Origin: Ariolimax columbianus
Taxonomy: Eukaryota > Mollusca > Gastropoda > Stylommatophora > Arionidae
Direction of reading: 5' to 3'
NCBI GenBank assembly: GCA_036924085.1
Contig: JAVGWX010000011.1
Location: 26,963,976 to 27,027,975 of the forward strand
Length of the DNA stretch: 64,000 bases
Positions 1 through 10,895 of the stretch are shown here, in pieces. Position 1 is the first letter of the stretch, and each line of letters starts with the position of its first letter. Made by a program: the position numbers and the translations under genes. The notes under the pieces were generated by a model, which saw only the letters and a list, made by a program, of their open reading frames with translations, searched no databases and was not told the origin of the DNA.

Positions 1-300
1 CGGACACATGTTGTCTGACATAGTGTCCAGGACACAGAAAGTTATTGAGTATTGGTTTGCATGCATCCTGCAGGGAATGAGTATATGACTCCTGATCTCA
101 CAGATGGTGTGGTCATTGATTGATTTCAGTATGTCCATATCCATATCCTCTGTCCACACTATTGGTGCTTTTGAGGTCACGGTGCCTGCTCTTTGATTAA
201 TATCAGCACCAGCCCAGCACGACCAGGACAGTAGGTCCACAGGAGCCCCTGATGGTTTGAGATCTCATAATGAAGACATCCCTTCAATACTCTCCGAAGG
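1..300 (-). mobile_element. RNase H LINE fragment
   Basis: Minus-strand translation contains SKAPIVWTEDMDMDILKSIND, matching the RNase H-domain segment of the LINE at 55205-55680 (SQAPIMGTLV..DILKSIND). The piece is decayed and has no clear ends. Confidence 0.6.
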
Positions 301-445
301 AAGGATTAAGACCCAGACATAATTTTTTTCCCGATTAAAGAGGTCATGGATATACACTTCTGAGCTGAAACAACTGCTTCAATTTCTATTCTCACACTTT
401 AGGTTGCCGTTGTGTAAGCTAACAGCCAATAGAGAAATACATTAC

Positions 446-575
446 CTTTCTTCTTGGGAGGAACACCCATTGGAACACCACCCAATTTGCTAGCCAGCTC
501 TCTGACTGATTTTCTTTGTGTGGCTTCTCGTTTTTCTTCTTTTTTGTTCGGTGGTGGTTCTCGACGCTTGACCAG
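446..575 (-). CDS. SH3KBP1/CD2AP: CD2AP/SH3KBP1-like adaptor, linker exon after SH3-1
   Basis: A 130-bp exon, acceptor TTGTTACCAG, donor GTAATG, phase 0 in and 1 out. It reads LVKRREPPPNKKEEKREATQ then KSVRELASKLGGVPMGVPPKKK. Phase matches the SH3 exon, which ends FVK in phase 0. In CD2AP the segment after the first SH3 is also a basic linker with a short hydrophobic Gly/Pro motif (LVQR..GLPAGG), so the placement is reasonable. Divergence is high. The next exon, presumably the second SH3, lies beyond position 1. Confidence 0.72.
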
Positions 576-1689
576 CTGGTAACAAAAGTAACAAGCCAAT
601 TTTACTACCAATTATTATACTTAAACTTTATATGTATGTTATAAAATTGGTTCTAAATGTGGTTATAGCCGGGGGTGGAGGTTGAGGAAGAACTCTGAAC
701 AAACTAAATGCTCTCATGGTGTGTGTCATATAGCCTCTGATAACAAAGTCCATCTCCTGGCCTTCGCGCGAAAGAACTGTAGTTTTGAGCAGATGGGGAC
801 TCGAAAGCATAGGAAGGCATCTCATCTAGAAGACGGAAAACTCTGATTTCAAACTATCTGAAGCCTTGCAGATAAGATAATGGCGTATCTTGTTGAGTTT
901 TGTCAGATATGGCTGTGCAACCTGTTTTCTGATAATTCTGAAAGTTGGTCAACATCTACCAGACCTGACAACCGATGATGTGCGAAGGATCATATGCAAG
1001 AGGATACAATGCCTTATCCTAGAGCAAGGAATGGCCTCAGCTGAGTGTTGTGGCAGGGCAGACCAGGCCCTTAGCCTTGGTTGGCGGCTGGTCTAAAAGT
1101 GAAGCCCCAACAGGTGAACAGATAGAGCATTCCTCTACTGATCCGGCAGCTTCTGCAGCTTGCCTTGTTCCAAGCGTATTGGTATCACCTTTCCTTTGGA
1201 GCAGATTGAGAGAGGGACAATGCTGCATAGGCAACACATGGTCTCTATATTTCTGCCCGAGCTTTGTGCTAAAAGCACAATTACTATCGTCTGACAAGAC
1301 GAAAAGAGCCAATAATGATGTTATTAAATCGGAGCGCCTGGCCAAGCGGCTATTCTTCTTCTTCATCGCATTTTTTGATATTTACACTGTCAGATGAGTT
1401 CATTTGATGAACTCAACCATTGTTTGGATCTCTTCTTTAGTTCTAAATAGTTTTTTGAGTTCAGTGTTTAATCGTTGTGTCATTGTATTATCTTTATCTG
1501 ATCATACATGGGACAGTTCTGTTGATCTTGTTGCTAATGCCACTCGTACTTAAGTTAGATACTCTTTATGACTTTTTCTGTGAAGGTGGGTTACAGTGGT
1601 TCATCTAAACATCCAGAGGCCCATTTGAAAAGGTGGATTAAGGTCCCAACTGTAGGACAATCCGAGGCCCTTGGGTTAGCTCACCACTA
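576..1689. other. Intron with no identified gene
   Basis: This is the start of the intron upstream of the linker exon. No domain was recognised. Near 1268-1325 a phrase of about 50 bp resembles 27575-27630, which lies next to a LINE end, so old LINE 3' material is likely. Confidence 0.4.
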
Positions 1690-2010
1690 TAGAGATCAGT
1701 GTTGATGCCCACTTCATTAGTCAGGCTGCCATAAAGAAGCCTGTTTGCGGGGAAAACTGCTAAAAAGTGATGTTGGATCTTCATCAGTTTGTTTCACCTG
1801 ACCCTGACTAACATATTCTGATCAGTATGTTTCACCTGATCCTGACTTACATAGTCTGATGAGCATGTTTCACCTGACGCTGACATCATCTGATCCGTAT
1901 GTTTCACCTGATCCTGACTTACATATTCTGATCAGTATGTTTCACCTGGCCCTGACAAACATATTCTGATCAGTATGTTTTGCCTGACTAGACATAAGTC
2001 TCCTCTGCCA
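1690..2010 (+). repeat. Repeat C fragment with expanded tail
   Basis: The left part (to about 1760) matches repeat C copies at 28725 and 63365 (phrases CAGGCTGCCAT and CTGACTAACAT). In 1785-1995 its terminal GATCAGTATGTTTCACCTGA phrase is repeated about six times with a period near 40 bp, where other copies have one or two. Confidence 0.65.
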
Positions 2011-2438
2011 TAGACAGTTTTGTAATGCATGCTAAAAAGTTTGTTCATGTAGTCCACCGGTGCAGCAGACAAGCTCTAAATGAGCAATGATCGCAGAACA
2101 ATGAAAAATAAAAAGAATTCTAAAAATGGAATCCAGTAGGATTTTAGTATACTTAAGAGCATACACTTGAAGTGATTTAAACTTTCCCAGTATAATACAA
2201 GTAAAACATTAAATAAACAGGAAGTTTATCAGCAGTGTATAGAAATATGCATGAAGAACATCCAGGCCCCGCCAACTAAATTAAGAGATAATATGAGCTT
2301 ATCAGCAGTGAACAAGTGGTTATTTCCATGGCAGATTGAGATACCATCTTTTCAAAAAACTAATAACAAACAATAAATACAAATGTGGTTCTGAAAAAAA
2401 TTGCTGCTGAACATCTGCTGCCTATTTGTCCAAAATAC

Positions 2439-3906
2439 TTCTTCCTCGTTCGTCTTCTGACCTAGGCTTCAATGACTAACGAAAGCAGAAGTCGACTTTA
2501 GGCTCCTTGCACTTCCGTACAGCTTCTCGTGGAAGAACACTGGCTGTCGCCAAATGCTACTTCTTTTGTTGGTATACAGTGGACAGGACTGCAAAATACG
2601 TTCTGCCTTCATGGGGGCTGTGCCGCAGGCACAAAGGTCTGTAGTGCCAATATTGAACTTATTGTACAGATACCTCAGTCTGTTGTGTCCTGTGCATAGC
2701 CGGAGAATGATCACTTGGTCTCACCTGGAGAGTTGGTGGTAGGCATCGTTTCCTATGTGGCCAGGGTAGTCAGTTTTTCCATTTTGCACTGAACGTTGCC
2801 CTGTTGGCTGCTTTTGTCTCATCGTAAATGATTTCTTTACCACTCTGGTGCAACATTAATCACTTTCTGGTGAGTCTGTCCGCCACCTCATTGCCTGGAA
2901 GGTTGCAGTGGGCTGGTATCCACTGGCCTTTTTTTTTAAAGCACTGGCACAGGCATTCACGCGAGTCTGCCAGAACGCAGAGTTAATTTTGGTGCTAGTT
3001 CTTAAGAGCTGTTAACACTGATAGGGCATCTGTGTAAATGACCACTTGCTTTTCAGCCTGTTCCTTATGGTCTATTAGGGTTTCAGCTACTTGTCTCAGG
3101 GCGCTGAAGTTGCTGCAGCGTCTCCCAGTGACAAATGCTGCTGAGTATACAAGGGGCGTGTCATAAGTTTTTACCCTGACTATGAAGGAGTAGGAGAAAG
3201 TTGAAGTTTGGCACATATGTAACTCATTCAATTTGTACTGGACTTGAGAAGTATGAATTTCAAGAGTGAAGAAAATCATTGACCAGGATATGAAAATGAC
3301 AATTGCAGAGATATCTAGGTCAGCAAAACTGAATGAAAGTACAGTTTTTAGAATTTTACACAACAGACTGAACATTAGAAAAGTGTGTGCCCGCTGGGTC
3401 CCGCATCTGCTGACACGTGAAGGTCCCGCATCTGCTGACATGTGAACAGAAACAAATGATTGTTGATTGCTGTGGCCAGTCGCTCAAAATGTGTCGGTCG
3501 AAAAACATTTTGCCGACCATGGTGACAGTAGATGAGACTTGGGTTCACCATTATGACTCAGGTTCTTTTTTCTTCTCAAAACTTAAAAAACAGCTGAAAG
3601 GAAATAATTTTGACAGTGACGAAGATGTCATGGCTTGTGATAACTGGTTTAGTTCGAAAAATAGGTTACTTTATTGTGAAGGTCTTTTCAAGGTCATACA
3701 GAGATGGCAGAAATGTATAAAAATTCAGGTGGTGGCTACATTGAGAAGGAATAAACACTGTGCCAAATTTAAACTTTCTCCTCCAATTCATTCATGGTCA
3801 GGATAAAGACTTATGACAAGCCCCTTGTACTTCACTTTTAAGTTTTATAATGATACCTCCTCCCCCGTTTCCAATGGCATGTTTGGCTAAGCCATGCGTA
3901 CAGACA
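2439..3906 (-). mobile_element. I-like RNase H LINE, 5'-truncated, split by mariner
   Basis: Minus-strand frames give the C-terminal RNase H and zinc-knuckle region: MIILRLCTGHNRLRYLYN, then CACGTAPMKAERILQSCPLY. The 3' end carries a GAAGAA tail. The copy is bounded by a 10-bp duplication, TCCAAAATAC, at 2429-2438 and 3907-3916. A mariner at 3150-3827 interrupts it. Closest relative in the window is 44271-45117. Confidence 0.8.
3150..3827 (+). mobile_element. Mariner-like element, internally deleted
   Basis: 678 bp with terminal inverted repeats of about 35 bp (starting CAAGGGGCGTGTCATAAG and, from the other end, CAAGGGGCTTGTCATAAG), flanked by TA on both sides. Plus-strand frames hold mariner transposase pieces: WVPHLLT-EQKQ and TVDETWVHHYDSGS, the first catalytic Asp of the DD34D type. 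The downstream catalytic region is deleted, so the copy is inactive. Confidence 0.85.
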
Positions 3907-3949
3907 TCCAAAATACAAAGAACAAAGAAAGCATATTTGGCGAAAATCA

Positions 3950-4505
3950 TTCCTGGACAAGCTCTACCAAGATACTAACAGCCAGGGAAGAAGACGTAGC
4001 AGTGAATGAGCTGACAGCAACCAACGACTCATAGCGTCGGGATCAATGCATCAGAGCTGAGCAAGACCCTATTTCACCTACAAGTAGCTGCCATTGAAAC
4101 AGGCTGCACCTAAGCAGCCTGGCTAAGAGATTAGGAATCAAAGAGGAAGGCGGCAGCACATGAGCTGCAGTGGTCAGCGACTCATAGCTGACTGCTAGCG
4201 TCAGGGCCAGCGAACCAAAGCTGCCAAGACCCTTCTACACCTCCACACAGTGATCCTGGATAACAGGCTGCAGCAGGGCAGACTGGCTAAGGAGAAGGGA
4301 TCAAAAGGGAATGCTAACCTGGTACTAAAAAAATGCTTGCTGAAGTCGGATGTATTGGACTGAAAGGTGCAAATATCGCAGTCAAGCTGTAAACTACGAC
4401 ACACCGCATTCCGTTCTCTGGACTGCATTCTGCTACTTAAGCCCTTTCAGACTTTGGTAGCAGGAGATTGAGAACGAATGAAGCCAAGCCAAGCCAAGCC
4501 AAAGA
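3950..4505 (+). repeat. SINE-B copies (one old, one full-length)
   Basis: An old diverged copy (about 3950-4135) is followed by a good one (about 4141-4475) with the family phrases GAGCTGCAGTGGTCAGCGAC, GCTGAAGTCGGATGT, GTGCAAATATCGCAGTCAAG and GAGATTGAGAACGAA. The tail is repeated AAGCC. No pol III boxes could be placed with confidence. Confidence 0.75.
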
Positions 4506-5224
4506 GCGAAGGCAAACCCATTCCTGTATATGTTGTACTGAAAACCAGATGTCTCAGGCCTCAATGTAAACTACATGATGAAACAAAATATCCTTTTCAG
4601 GACGAACACCAAAAAAGAACTAATAACCCAGGCTGACCAATACTTTCTTTAAATATATTCAAGATGAAGTCTGGATCTACACAAAGAAGAAACTTTTGCA
4701 CTAACCATCAATTTGTTGACGGTAATTGTTTATAAAACATCACCAGGAGATATAGAATGAGAAATTATGACAGACATATTGCAGAAACTGTTTTCCCTAC
4801 CAAATACACATAGCAAGGAAGAAAATGAGTTGGTTCGGTCATCTCATGAGACTACAAAACAGTCAAGCACCATCGTAAACCAATTAAAATCAAAGGTTTG
4901 ACTACAGGGCAGGAGGAATACTACATGGCAGATGGATGCATGATAAAACAGAAATTTTACAATTTTCAAAACGGGTCCCTCATTGCAAAGGGCGTGTTCA
5001 TGACCTTGTGGTGATAGGTTCCACTCTAAAGCTACACACCTGAGACCTTATACAATTAGGTCTCTAACAATTTATTTTTCTTATGACAATGTGACCTATG
5101 AGGTGACCTTTGCTACTACACAGGTTTAATCAGCCCATGCAACACACTAGTTCCACAAAATCAAACTTCAACTCGTCATGAACCTGAGCAGCAGAAGAAG
5201 AAAAGTCAAAGACAATGATAGCTT
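4506..5224. other. Intron, no gene seen
   Basis: AT-rich intron of the adaptor gene with no recognised coding or repeat content. Short reading frames only. Confidence 0.5.
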
Positions 5225-5430
5225 TCTCAGCCACCTTCCACAATAACGACCTGTCACAACTCCCCAATAACAACCTTCCACAGCTCCACAATAATGACAT
5301 TTCACAGCTCCACAATAACAACTTTCATCACCCCACAATAATGACCTTCCACGGCTCCACAATAATGACCTTTCATAGCTCCACAATAAAGACCTTTCAC
5401 AGCTTCAAAATAACAACCATTCACAGCTCA
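5225..5430. repeat. 24-bp minisatellite, diverged left block
   Basis: About eight imperfect units of CACAATAATGACCTTTCACAG type, the older edge of the array that resumes at 5597. The two blocks are separated by a SINE-B 3' fragment. Confidence 0.85.
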
Positions 5431-5596
5431 ACTGCCGCCAAAGACGGATGTGTCGGACCAAAAGGTGCAAATATCGCAGTCAAGCTGTAAACTAGCGACA
5501 ACACATTCCGTTCTCAGACTACTTCCTGCTACTTGTGAAGCCCTGTTAAGGGCTTGGTAGCAAGAGATTGAGAACGAACGCAGAAGAAGAACAGCT
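5431..5596 (+). repeat. SINE-B 3' fragment inside the minisatellite
   Basis: Holds the SINE-B 3' half (GTGCAAATATCGCAGTCAAG to GATTGAGAACGAACGCAGAA) with a GAAGAAGAA tail. CAGCTC flanks both ends, consistent with a short target duplication in the repeat unit. It shows that the SINE entered the array after it formed. Confidence 0.8.
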
Positions 5597-6236
5597 CCAC
5601 AATAACATTTTTTCACAACTCCACAATAATGACATTTCACAGCTCCACAATAATGACATTTCACAGCTCCACAATAATGACATTTCACAACTCACCAATA
5701 ATGACATTTCACAGCTCCACAATAATGACATTTCACAACTCCACAATAACAACCTCTCACAACTATACAATAATGACCTTTCACAACTCCACAATAATGA
5801 CATTTCACAACTCCACAATAATGACATTTCACAACTCACCAATAATGACATTTCACAACTCCCCAATAATGACATTTCACAACTATACAATAATGACCTT
5901 TCACAACTCCACAATAACAACCTCTCACAACTATACAATAATGACATTTCACAACTCCCCAATAATGACATTTCACAACTCCACAATAATGACCTTTCAC
6001 AACTCACCAATCACGACCTTTCACAACTCCACAATAACAACCTCTCACAACTATACAATAATGACCTTTCACAACTCCACAATAATGACATTTCACAACT
6101 CCACAATAATGACATTTCACAACTCACCAATAATGACCTTTCACAACTCCCCAATAATGAACTTTCACAACTCCCCAATAACAACCTTTCACAGCTCCCC
6201 AATAACAACCTTTCACAGCTCCACAATAACGACTCC
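5597..6236. repeat. 24-bp minisatellite, main array (about 26 units)
   Basis: Unit close to TTTCACAACTCCACAATAAT plus GACA, repeated about 26 times with point variants and almost no indels. Because 24 is a multiple of three, four of six frames stay open, giving octapeptide repeats: SQLHNNDI and MTFHNSTI on the plus strand, WSCEMSLL and KCHYCGAV on the minus strand. I read these as by-products, not genes: the array lies within an intron and the open frames end at its edges. Confidence 0.93.
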
Positions 6237-6541
6237 AAAACATTTCTCATGACTTTTACTAAGTTCAATGCAGACTCTGATATTATCTGTTAAAAATTAA
6301 CAATTGGACACAAAGATAATTGCCAGTGTGGGCAGAACAGGCAGACAAAGAGTAAACATCTTCTCCAAGTCTATAGACTCCACAGGAGGCGCAGAGACAG
6401 CATCACTCTCTCTATCCCAGAAGAGGTATGAAAATGTATGCATGAAACAGACTTACGTCCGTGATAGAAATAAACATAAATTAATTTAAATCTAAGGATG
6501 CAGAAGACAGTACAACTCTTGATTCTAACTTTGCCACTAAC

Positions 6542-6699
6542 CTTCACAAAGTTCTCAGGAAACATGCCCTTTTTGCCATTGAGTTCTCCTTCCCACCAAC
6601 CACCTTCTGCTGTTTGAACACCGGTGATGACATCCCCAACTTTGAGCGTAAGTTCATCCTCCTGCTCAGCAGCGTACTCAAACTCCACCACGGCCTCCA
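6542..6699 (-). CDS. SH3KBP1/CD2AP: CD2AP/SH3KBP1-like adaptor, first SH3 domain exon
   Basis: A 158-bp exon, acceptor TATTTTCAG, donor GTTAGT. It encodes (V)EAVVEFEYAAEQEDELTL..VGDVI through GGWWEGELNGKKGMFPENFVK, a complete SH3 domain. It closely follows the first SH3 of CIN85 and CD2AP (VEAIVEFDY..DDEL, GGWWEG..NG..G.FP.NFV). Family members are endocytic and cytoskeletal scaffolds that bind PxxxPR motifs in Cbl and other partners. It starts with two bases of the Val codon, as expected if the exon before it ends ATG-G. I found no such exon in the window. The intron after it is about 6 kb and holds the minisatellite at 5.2-6.2 kb. Confidence 0.9.
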
Positions 6700-6885
6700 C
6701 TGAAAATAGATTTAGATACATTCTGTGCTATGTTGTTGAAAGTGGATCACTTTTAATCGCTCTGGCAAGTTGAACATGAGGATGACAACAGAAATATAGT
6801 AGGGTCTCACTTTACGGCTGGGCTGCGTTGCTACAAATTCAGTCGAGAAGTGAACCATCTTAAAACTATTAACTTTTGTAATGTA

Positions 6886-7240
6886 TTTGGCTTGGCTTCG
6901 TTCGTTCTCAATCTCCCGCTATCAAACCCTGAAAGGGCTTAATTAGCAGAATGTAGTCCAGAGAACAGAATGCGTCGTTGTAGTTTACTGCTTGACTGCG
7001 ATATTTGCACCTTTCGGTCCAACACATCCGACTTCAGCAAGTATTTTTTTAGTACAGGGTTAGCATTACCTCTTAGATCCCTTTTTCTTTAGCCAGTCTG
7101 CTCTGTTGCAGCCTGTTATCCAGGATCACCGCTTGGAGGCGTAGAAGGGTCTTGGCAACTCTGGTTCGCTGGCCCTGACACTAGCAGTCAGCTATGGGTC
7201 ATTGACCACTGCAGCTCATGGGCTCATAATGTATTTAAAT
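6886..7240 (-). repeat. SINE-B copy
   Basis: Reverse complement of the SINE-B consensus from the GATTGAGAACGAA 3' end (near 6900) to GAGCTGCAGTGGTCA. The tail is AAGCCAAGCC. Confidence 0.8.
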
Positions 7241-7364
7241 GGGCCAAGTTCTTGGCTTGCACACATATATATATATATATTAACATTTTATTTTCCAAAT
7301 TGAATTGTCTTAATATACATTTTTATTAATACACTTGCATCGGTCAATATTTTCTTCTTTTTCT

Positions 7365-7660
7365 TCATTGTACGTTTTCAAATCTCCTGCTACCAAGCCC
7401 TGAGAGGAGCTTTGCAAGTAGCAGGATGTTGTCTAGAGAATGGTATGTGTTCTCTAGTAGTTTACAGCTTGACTGCGATACGTTTACCTATCACTCCAAT
7501 AACATCCGACCATAGCAGGCAATTTTGAGTACCTTTCGGTCCGATACATCCGATATCAGCAGGCATTTTTTAGTACCGGGTTAGCCTTCCTTCTTCGACC
7601 CTTTAGCCAATCTGCTCTATTTAGGTGTAGAATAGTCTTAGCAGCTCTGGTTTGCTGGCC
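7365..7660 (-). repeat. SINE-B partial copies
   Basis: A 3' segment (7370-7520) and a second piece with the GTGCAAAT/GTTGGA core (7520-7660), both minus. An (AT)n run at 7266-7280 precedes them. Junction unclear. Confidence 0.6.
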
Positions 7661-7929
7661 CTTTGTACCCCGGTTCACCTTCCCAATTATGCTTTGGAAT
7701 GTAAGAATAGCCACTGTAACTCGATACCAAAGAAATGCCAAGATTTAACCCAACTCAGCACAAGTAGCTAAGAACAACAGCAGCAGCTTTGATTTGTTCT
7801 TTTCCCTGCAGGATTTCCTAATAAGGATACATCATGGCATTAATATCTTAAAAGGCAAAGCAAGACAAAGGCCGCCGTCCATTGTAGACGATGATGGCAT
7901 AATTAATTTTGCTAGCGCTATTTTTAAAA

Positions 7930-8133
7930 AGGATTAACTGCGCTGCTTTTTATTCTCCCTCTCTAGTCTCATGCCGCCCGACCCCAGTGGCAAGTCAAGG
8001 ACAAGATGACTAGGGGGGCGACTACGAGATGCAGGGGACTCTGCATCAAGCACCTGTGAAAAAGACGACGGAGTCCGGAGTCGAACCCACACCACCTGAT
8101 CACAAGGCCGACGGCTTAACCACTTCGTCACGG
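7930..8133 (-). repeat. SINE-D-like tRNA-derived SINE
   Basis: Minus-strand box A TGACGAAGTGGTTAA (8116-8130) and box B GGTTCGACTCC (8077-8087) are spaced as in a tRNA gene. Flanking body does not fold as a tRNA, so this is a SINE head. It resembles the SINE at 39782. Confidence 0.7.
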
Positions 8134-8149
8134 AATAATGTCTTAAACT

Positions 8150-8660
8150 CAACACTATTAACAAAGAACCAATCATGCTGGAAAGAGAGCAATTGGAAGA
8201 AGTGGATACCTTTACCTATTTGTGAGCAGCACAATTGACACACCAGTAGGAACAGATGCAGATGTAAGAACTAGAATTGGAAAGGCAAGAATGACATTCC
8301 TGACACTAAACAACAAATGAGATCCAGCGAAATCAATATTCACAATAAAGTTAAAATATTAAAACCAGTGTCAAGTCTGTACTGCTGTATGAAGCTGAAA
8401 CATGGAAAACAATTAAGGCCATACAACACAAATACTCCAGTCCTTCGTTAACAGATGCCTACAGAGGTTAATGGGCATAAAGTGGCAGGACAAGGTGAGG
8501 AATGAAGACGTATGGGAAAGGTGCCAACAACAGCCACTGGAACAAATTAAGAGAAGAAAATGGGACTGGATAGGATATACGCTTTGGAAGGCATCGTCCA
8601 ACATAGCCACGGCAGGCTATCCTGGAATCCTAAAAAAAATACACAGAGAAGAATATGTGT
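8150..8660 (+). mobile_element. RTE-like LINE fragment (RT C-terminal region)
   Basis: Reads LEEVDTFTYLGSTIDTPVG.., the sheet-and-thumb signature of RTE-type reverse transcriptases, then LYEAETWKTIK. Decayed by frameshifts. The same phrase (FTYLGSTIDT) recurs at 54660. Confidence 0.75.
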
Positions 8661-8677
8661 GAGAAGAAACTAAGATT

Positions 8678-8906
8678 TTTGTTTGTTTGCGTTCGCCTTA
8701 TTTCTCTCATCCCCAAGGTGGTGTGGTTTTTATTTTGCGCCTGTCGGCCCAGTGCATCGGACTTCAGCATGCATTTTATGTAAAGGTCTGCTTCCTCCTG
8801 CATTTTCTAAGGGTTTGTTTCCCCGGGGTAACGGCCGGTGCTGTGATGGGGATCGAACCCAGCACCTTCCGGTTGTTAGCCGCGCCACTTGACCACTCCG
8901 TCCCCG
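8678..8906 (-). repeat. SINE-A copy with TSD
   Basis: tRNA-derived SINE, box B GGTTCGATCCC on the minus strand near 8840. Flanked by AACTAAGATT at 8668-8677 and 8907-8916. It has inserted at the 3' edge of the RTE-like fragment. Confidence 0.88.
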
Positions 8907-9109
8907 AACTAAGATTAAATGTTTTCACTTGGAGAGAAGCAGAAAGAGGAGCCCAAGACAGTGTGTGCTGGTGAAATGTTGTCAATGGCCTATGCACCGA
9001 GAGGAGTGACTGGCTTCAATTGATTGATGGCGTTAATGTTTCATTATATTGTAGAATTGTGCTCCAAATCTGGATTAATGCTGGACTCACTTCATCCCTA
9101 TATCAAATC

Positions 9110-9975
9110 ACATAGACCAAAAATATGGGGGCTTAATACCCAGCCAACCTGCAGAAATAGAATAGCCAAGCTACAACATAAGCAACATTGCAATAAGTAG
9201 AGAGATCCCAGAAATCAAAAGAAAGATAAATACAATGTCCACAAACTTTGGCACAAGTGATGATTGGGGAGAAATATAATGCCAAGGAATGGACACAGGT
9301 GTACACAAATGGTTCACCAGAGGGGGAATACCAGAACGAGGCATTTTCATAAAACACAAAAGGGGAAATATAACAGAAGAGGGCTTTACCAACAAGGAAG
9401 TTGTCCACAAACCTCAGAGCAGAATCTATGGCCCTCCTGCGAGCACTGAAATACTTGAGACAGAAAGGCGACCATCAACAAAAACAGTTTTCATAAACTG
9501 CAGATATCTAATAGAGGCGATACAAAAAACAAAAACAAACAACAAACCACAGTTATCAGAAATCAGAAAAGAACTAGGAAAAGTGCAGAAATCCTCAAGA
9601 ATAGCGCTCCAATACATACCCTCATACTGATGAATCACAGGAAACAAGAGAACTGATGCTCTAGAAAAATATGGCAGTAACTAGGCACAATTTAATCATC
9701 GAGGACCATGTAGAGAGATCAAGAACATCATCAGAAATCAGTATATACACCAATGGAGTGAAGACATGAACATAAGCAGTAGACCAGACCTAATTCACCA
9801 ACTCAAAAGAAACCAACAAACTACCCTATTTCGCCTGAGAACTGGTCACTGCAGACTACTAGAACATCTTTACCGATTAAAGATCGCACACATCAATGTA
9901 TGTCCATGTGGAACAGGAGACCAGAATTCTGAACAGAGGGTGGGAGGTTGAGTCAAAAGCTGTGGGGCAGCCGCT
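9110..9975 (+). mobile_element. I-like RNase H LINE, degraded
   Basis: Pieces include YTNGSPEGG (RNase H start), LEKYGS, then HQLKRNQQTTLFRLRTGHCR and VCPCGTGDQN (zinc-knuckle). Broken by stops and frameshifts. The same subfamily is at 47950-49070. Confidence 0.75.
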
Positions 9976-10060
9976 CAGACCTGGTGAAGACTACAGACTT
10001 CATCATGGCAACCGGCATGCAGATATAGCATGACATAAGATGCTGACATAAATCTGGCAA

Positions 10061-10740
10061 AGATGGCGCCATAACTGGCTGCGAGTCTACATTTCTCTAC
10101 TGTTTTGGATCATTATGGATGCCGCCAGACCACGGATTTGCCTGGAATTCACACTAGTCGACGACTTACACTTGTGTTCACGGAAACGTGGTGTTGTTTT
10201 CCGTCGGGACTTGTTTTTTCGTTCTTTTTTTGTGATTTCTTCCATCCGTTTATCCTGGTCTGGACGCCGGCTGAATGGAACTACGCTTATACCTGTGTCG
10301 TATTTCACGGGTTAGTTCTGCCGGTTCACCTTCACGAATTTGGCGTGTGGAAATTTTAGATGCTACTATGATGAGCTGAATACAGCTGGGGAGAGATGCC
10401 AGACTCACTCACACGCTGAGTGTTGTCAATACGACCTCTTGTGGTTATCGAATAGGTACGACAAACTGCGTTAGATGCCATCCCACCTTTCTACCCTGCG
10501 GGTTACATGTTTACGGAAAGGCTTCGGTGGTAACCCTGAGACAAAATCTGCATCCTGAATGTCTTGCCACTGGCAAAAGGTAGCTTAGGCTCTGTGAGTG
10601 AGGTTGACAAAAGGCGCAGTTTCTTCCTCACTTTAATCCAAATCACCGCGCAAGTCATCCATTTCAGCGGACACAACAAGAGATACGACTGTCCACACGG
10701 CTGAACAAAGAGAGTGGTCTTCATCACTTGTGATGGACAA
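10061..10740 (+). repeat. Repeat E, uninterrupted copy
   Basis: About 680 bp matching 59980-60882: phrases ATTATGGATGCCGCCA, ACCTGTGTC.TATTTCACG and GTTGACAAAAGGCGCAGTTT. No protein recognised. It preserves the empty site for the SINE-A at 60129. Confidence 0.75.
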
Positions 10741-10895
10741 CTATTAAGATACTGAAAGCAAAGAAGACCTGCTGGACTGTATTGTTGATTGCTGCAAGTA
10801 TTTTCTGAAGGTCCATCATCTGATTCTTCTTCCTTATCGTCTTTTATCTCCTGCTGCTCTTTCGGTGATGTATTAGCTTCCCTAGTTCTTCATTT

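Noticed and set aside
5597..6236. CRISPR-like direct repeat array
   Set aside because: Units are contiguous without unique spacers, and the setting is a eukaryotic intron. The same applies to the arrays at 45.9, 52.6 and 57.6 kb.
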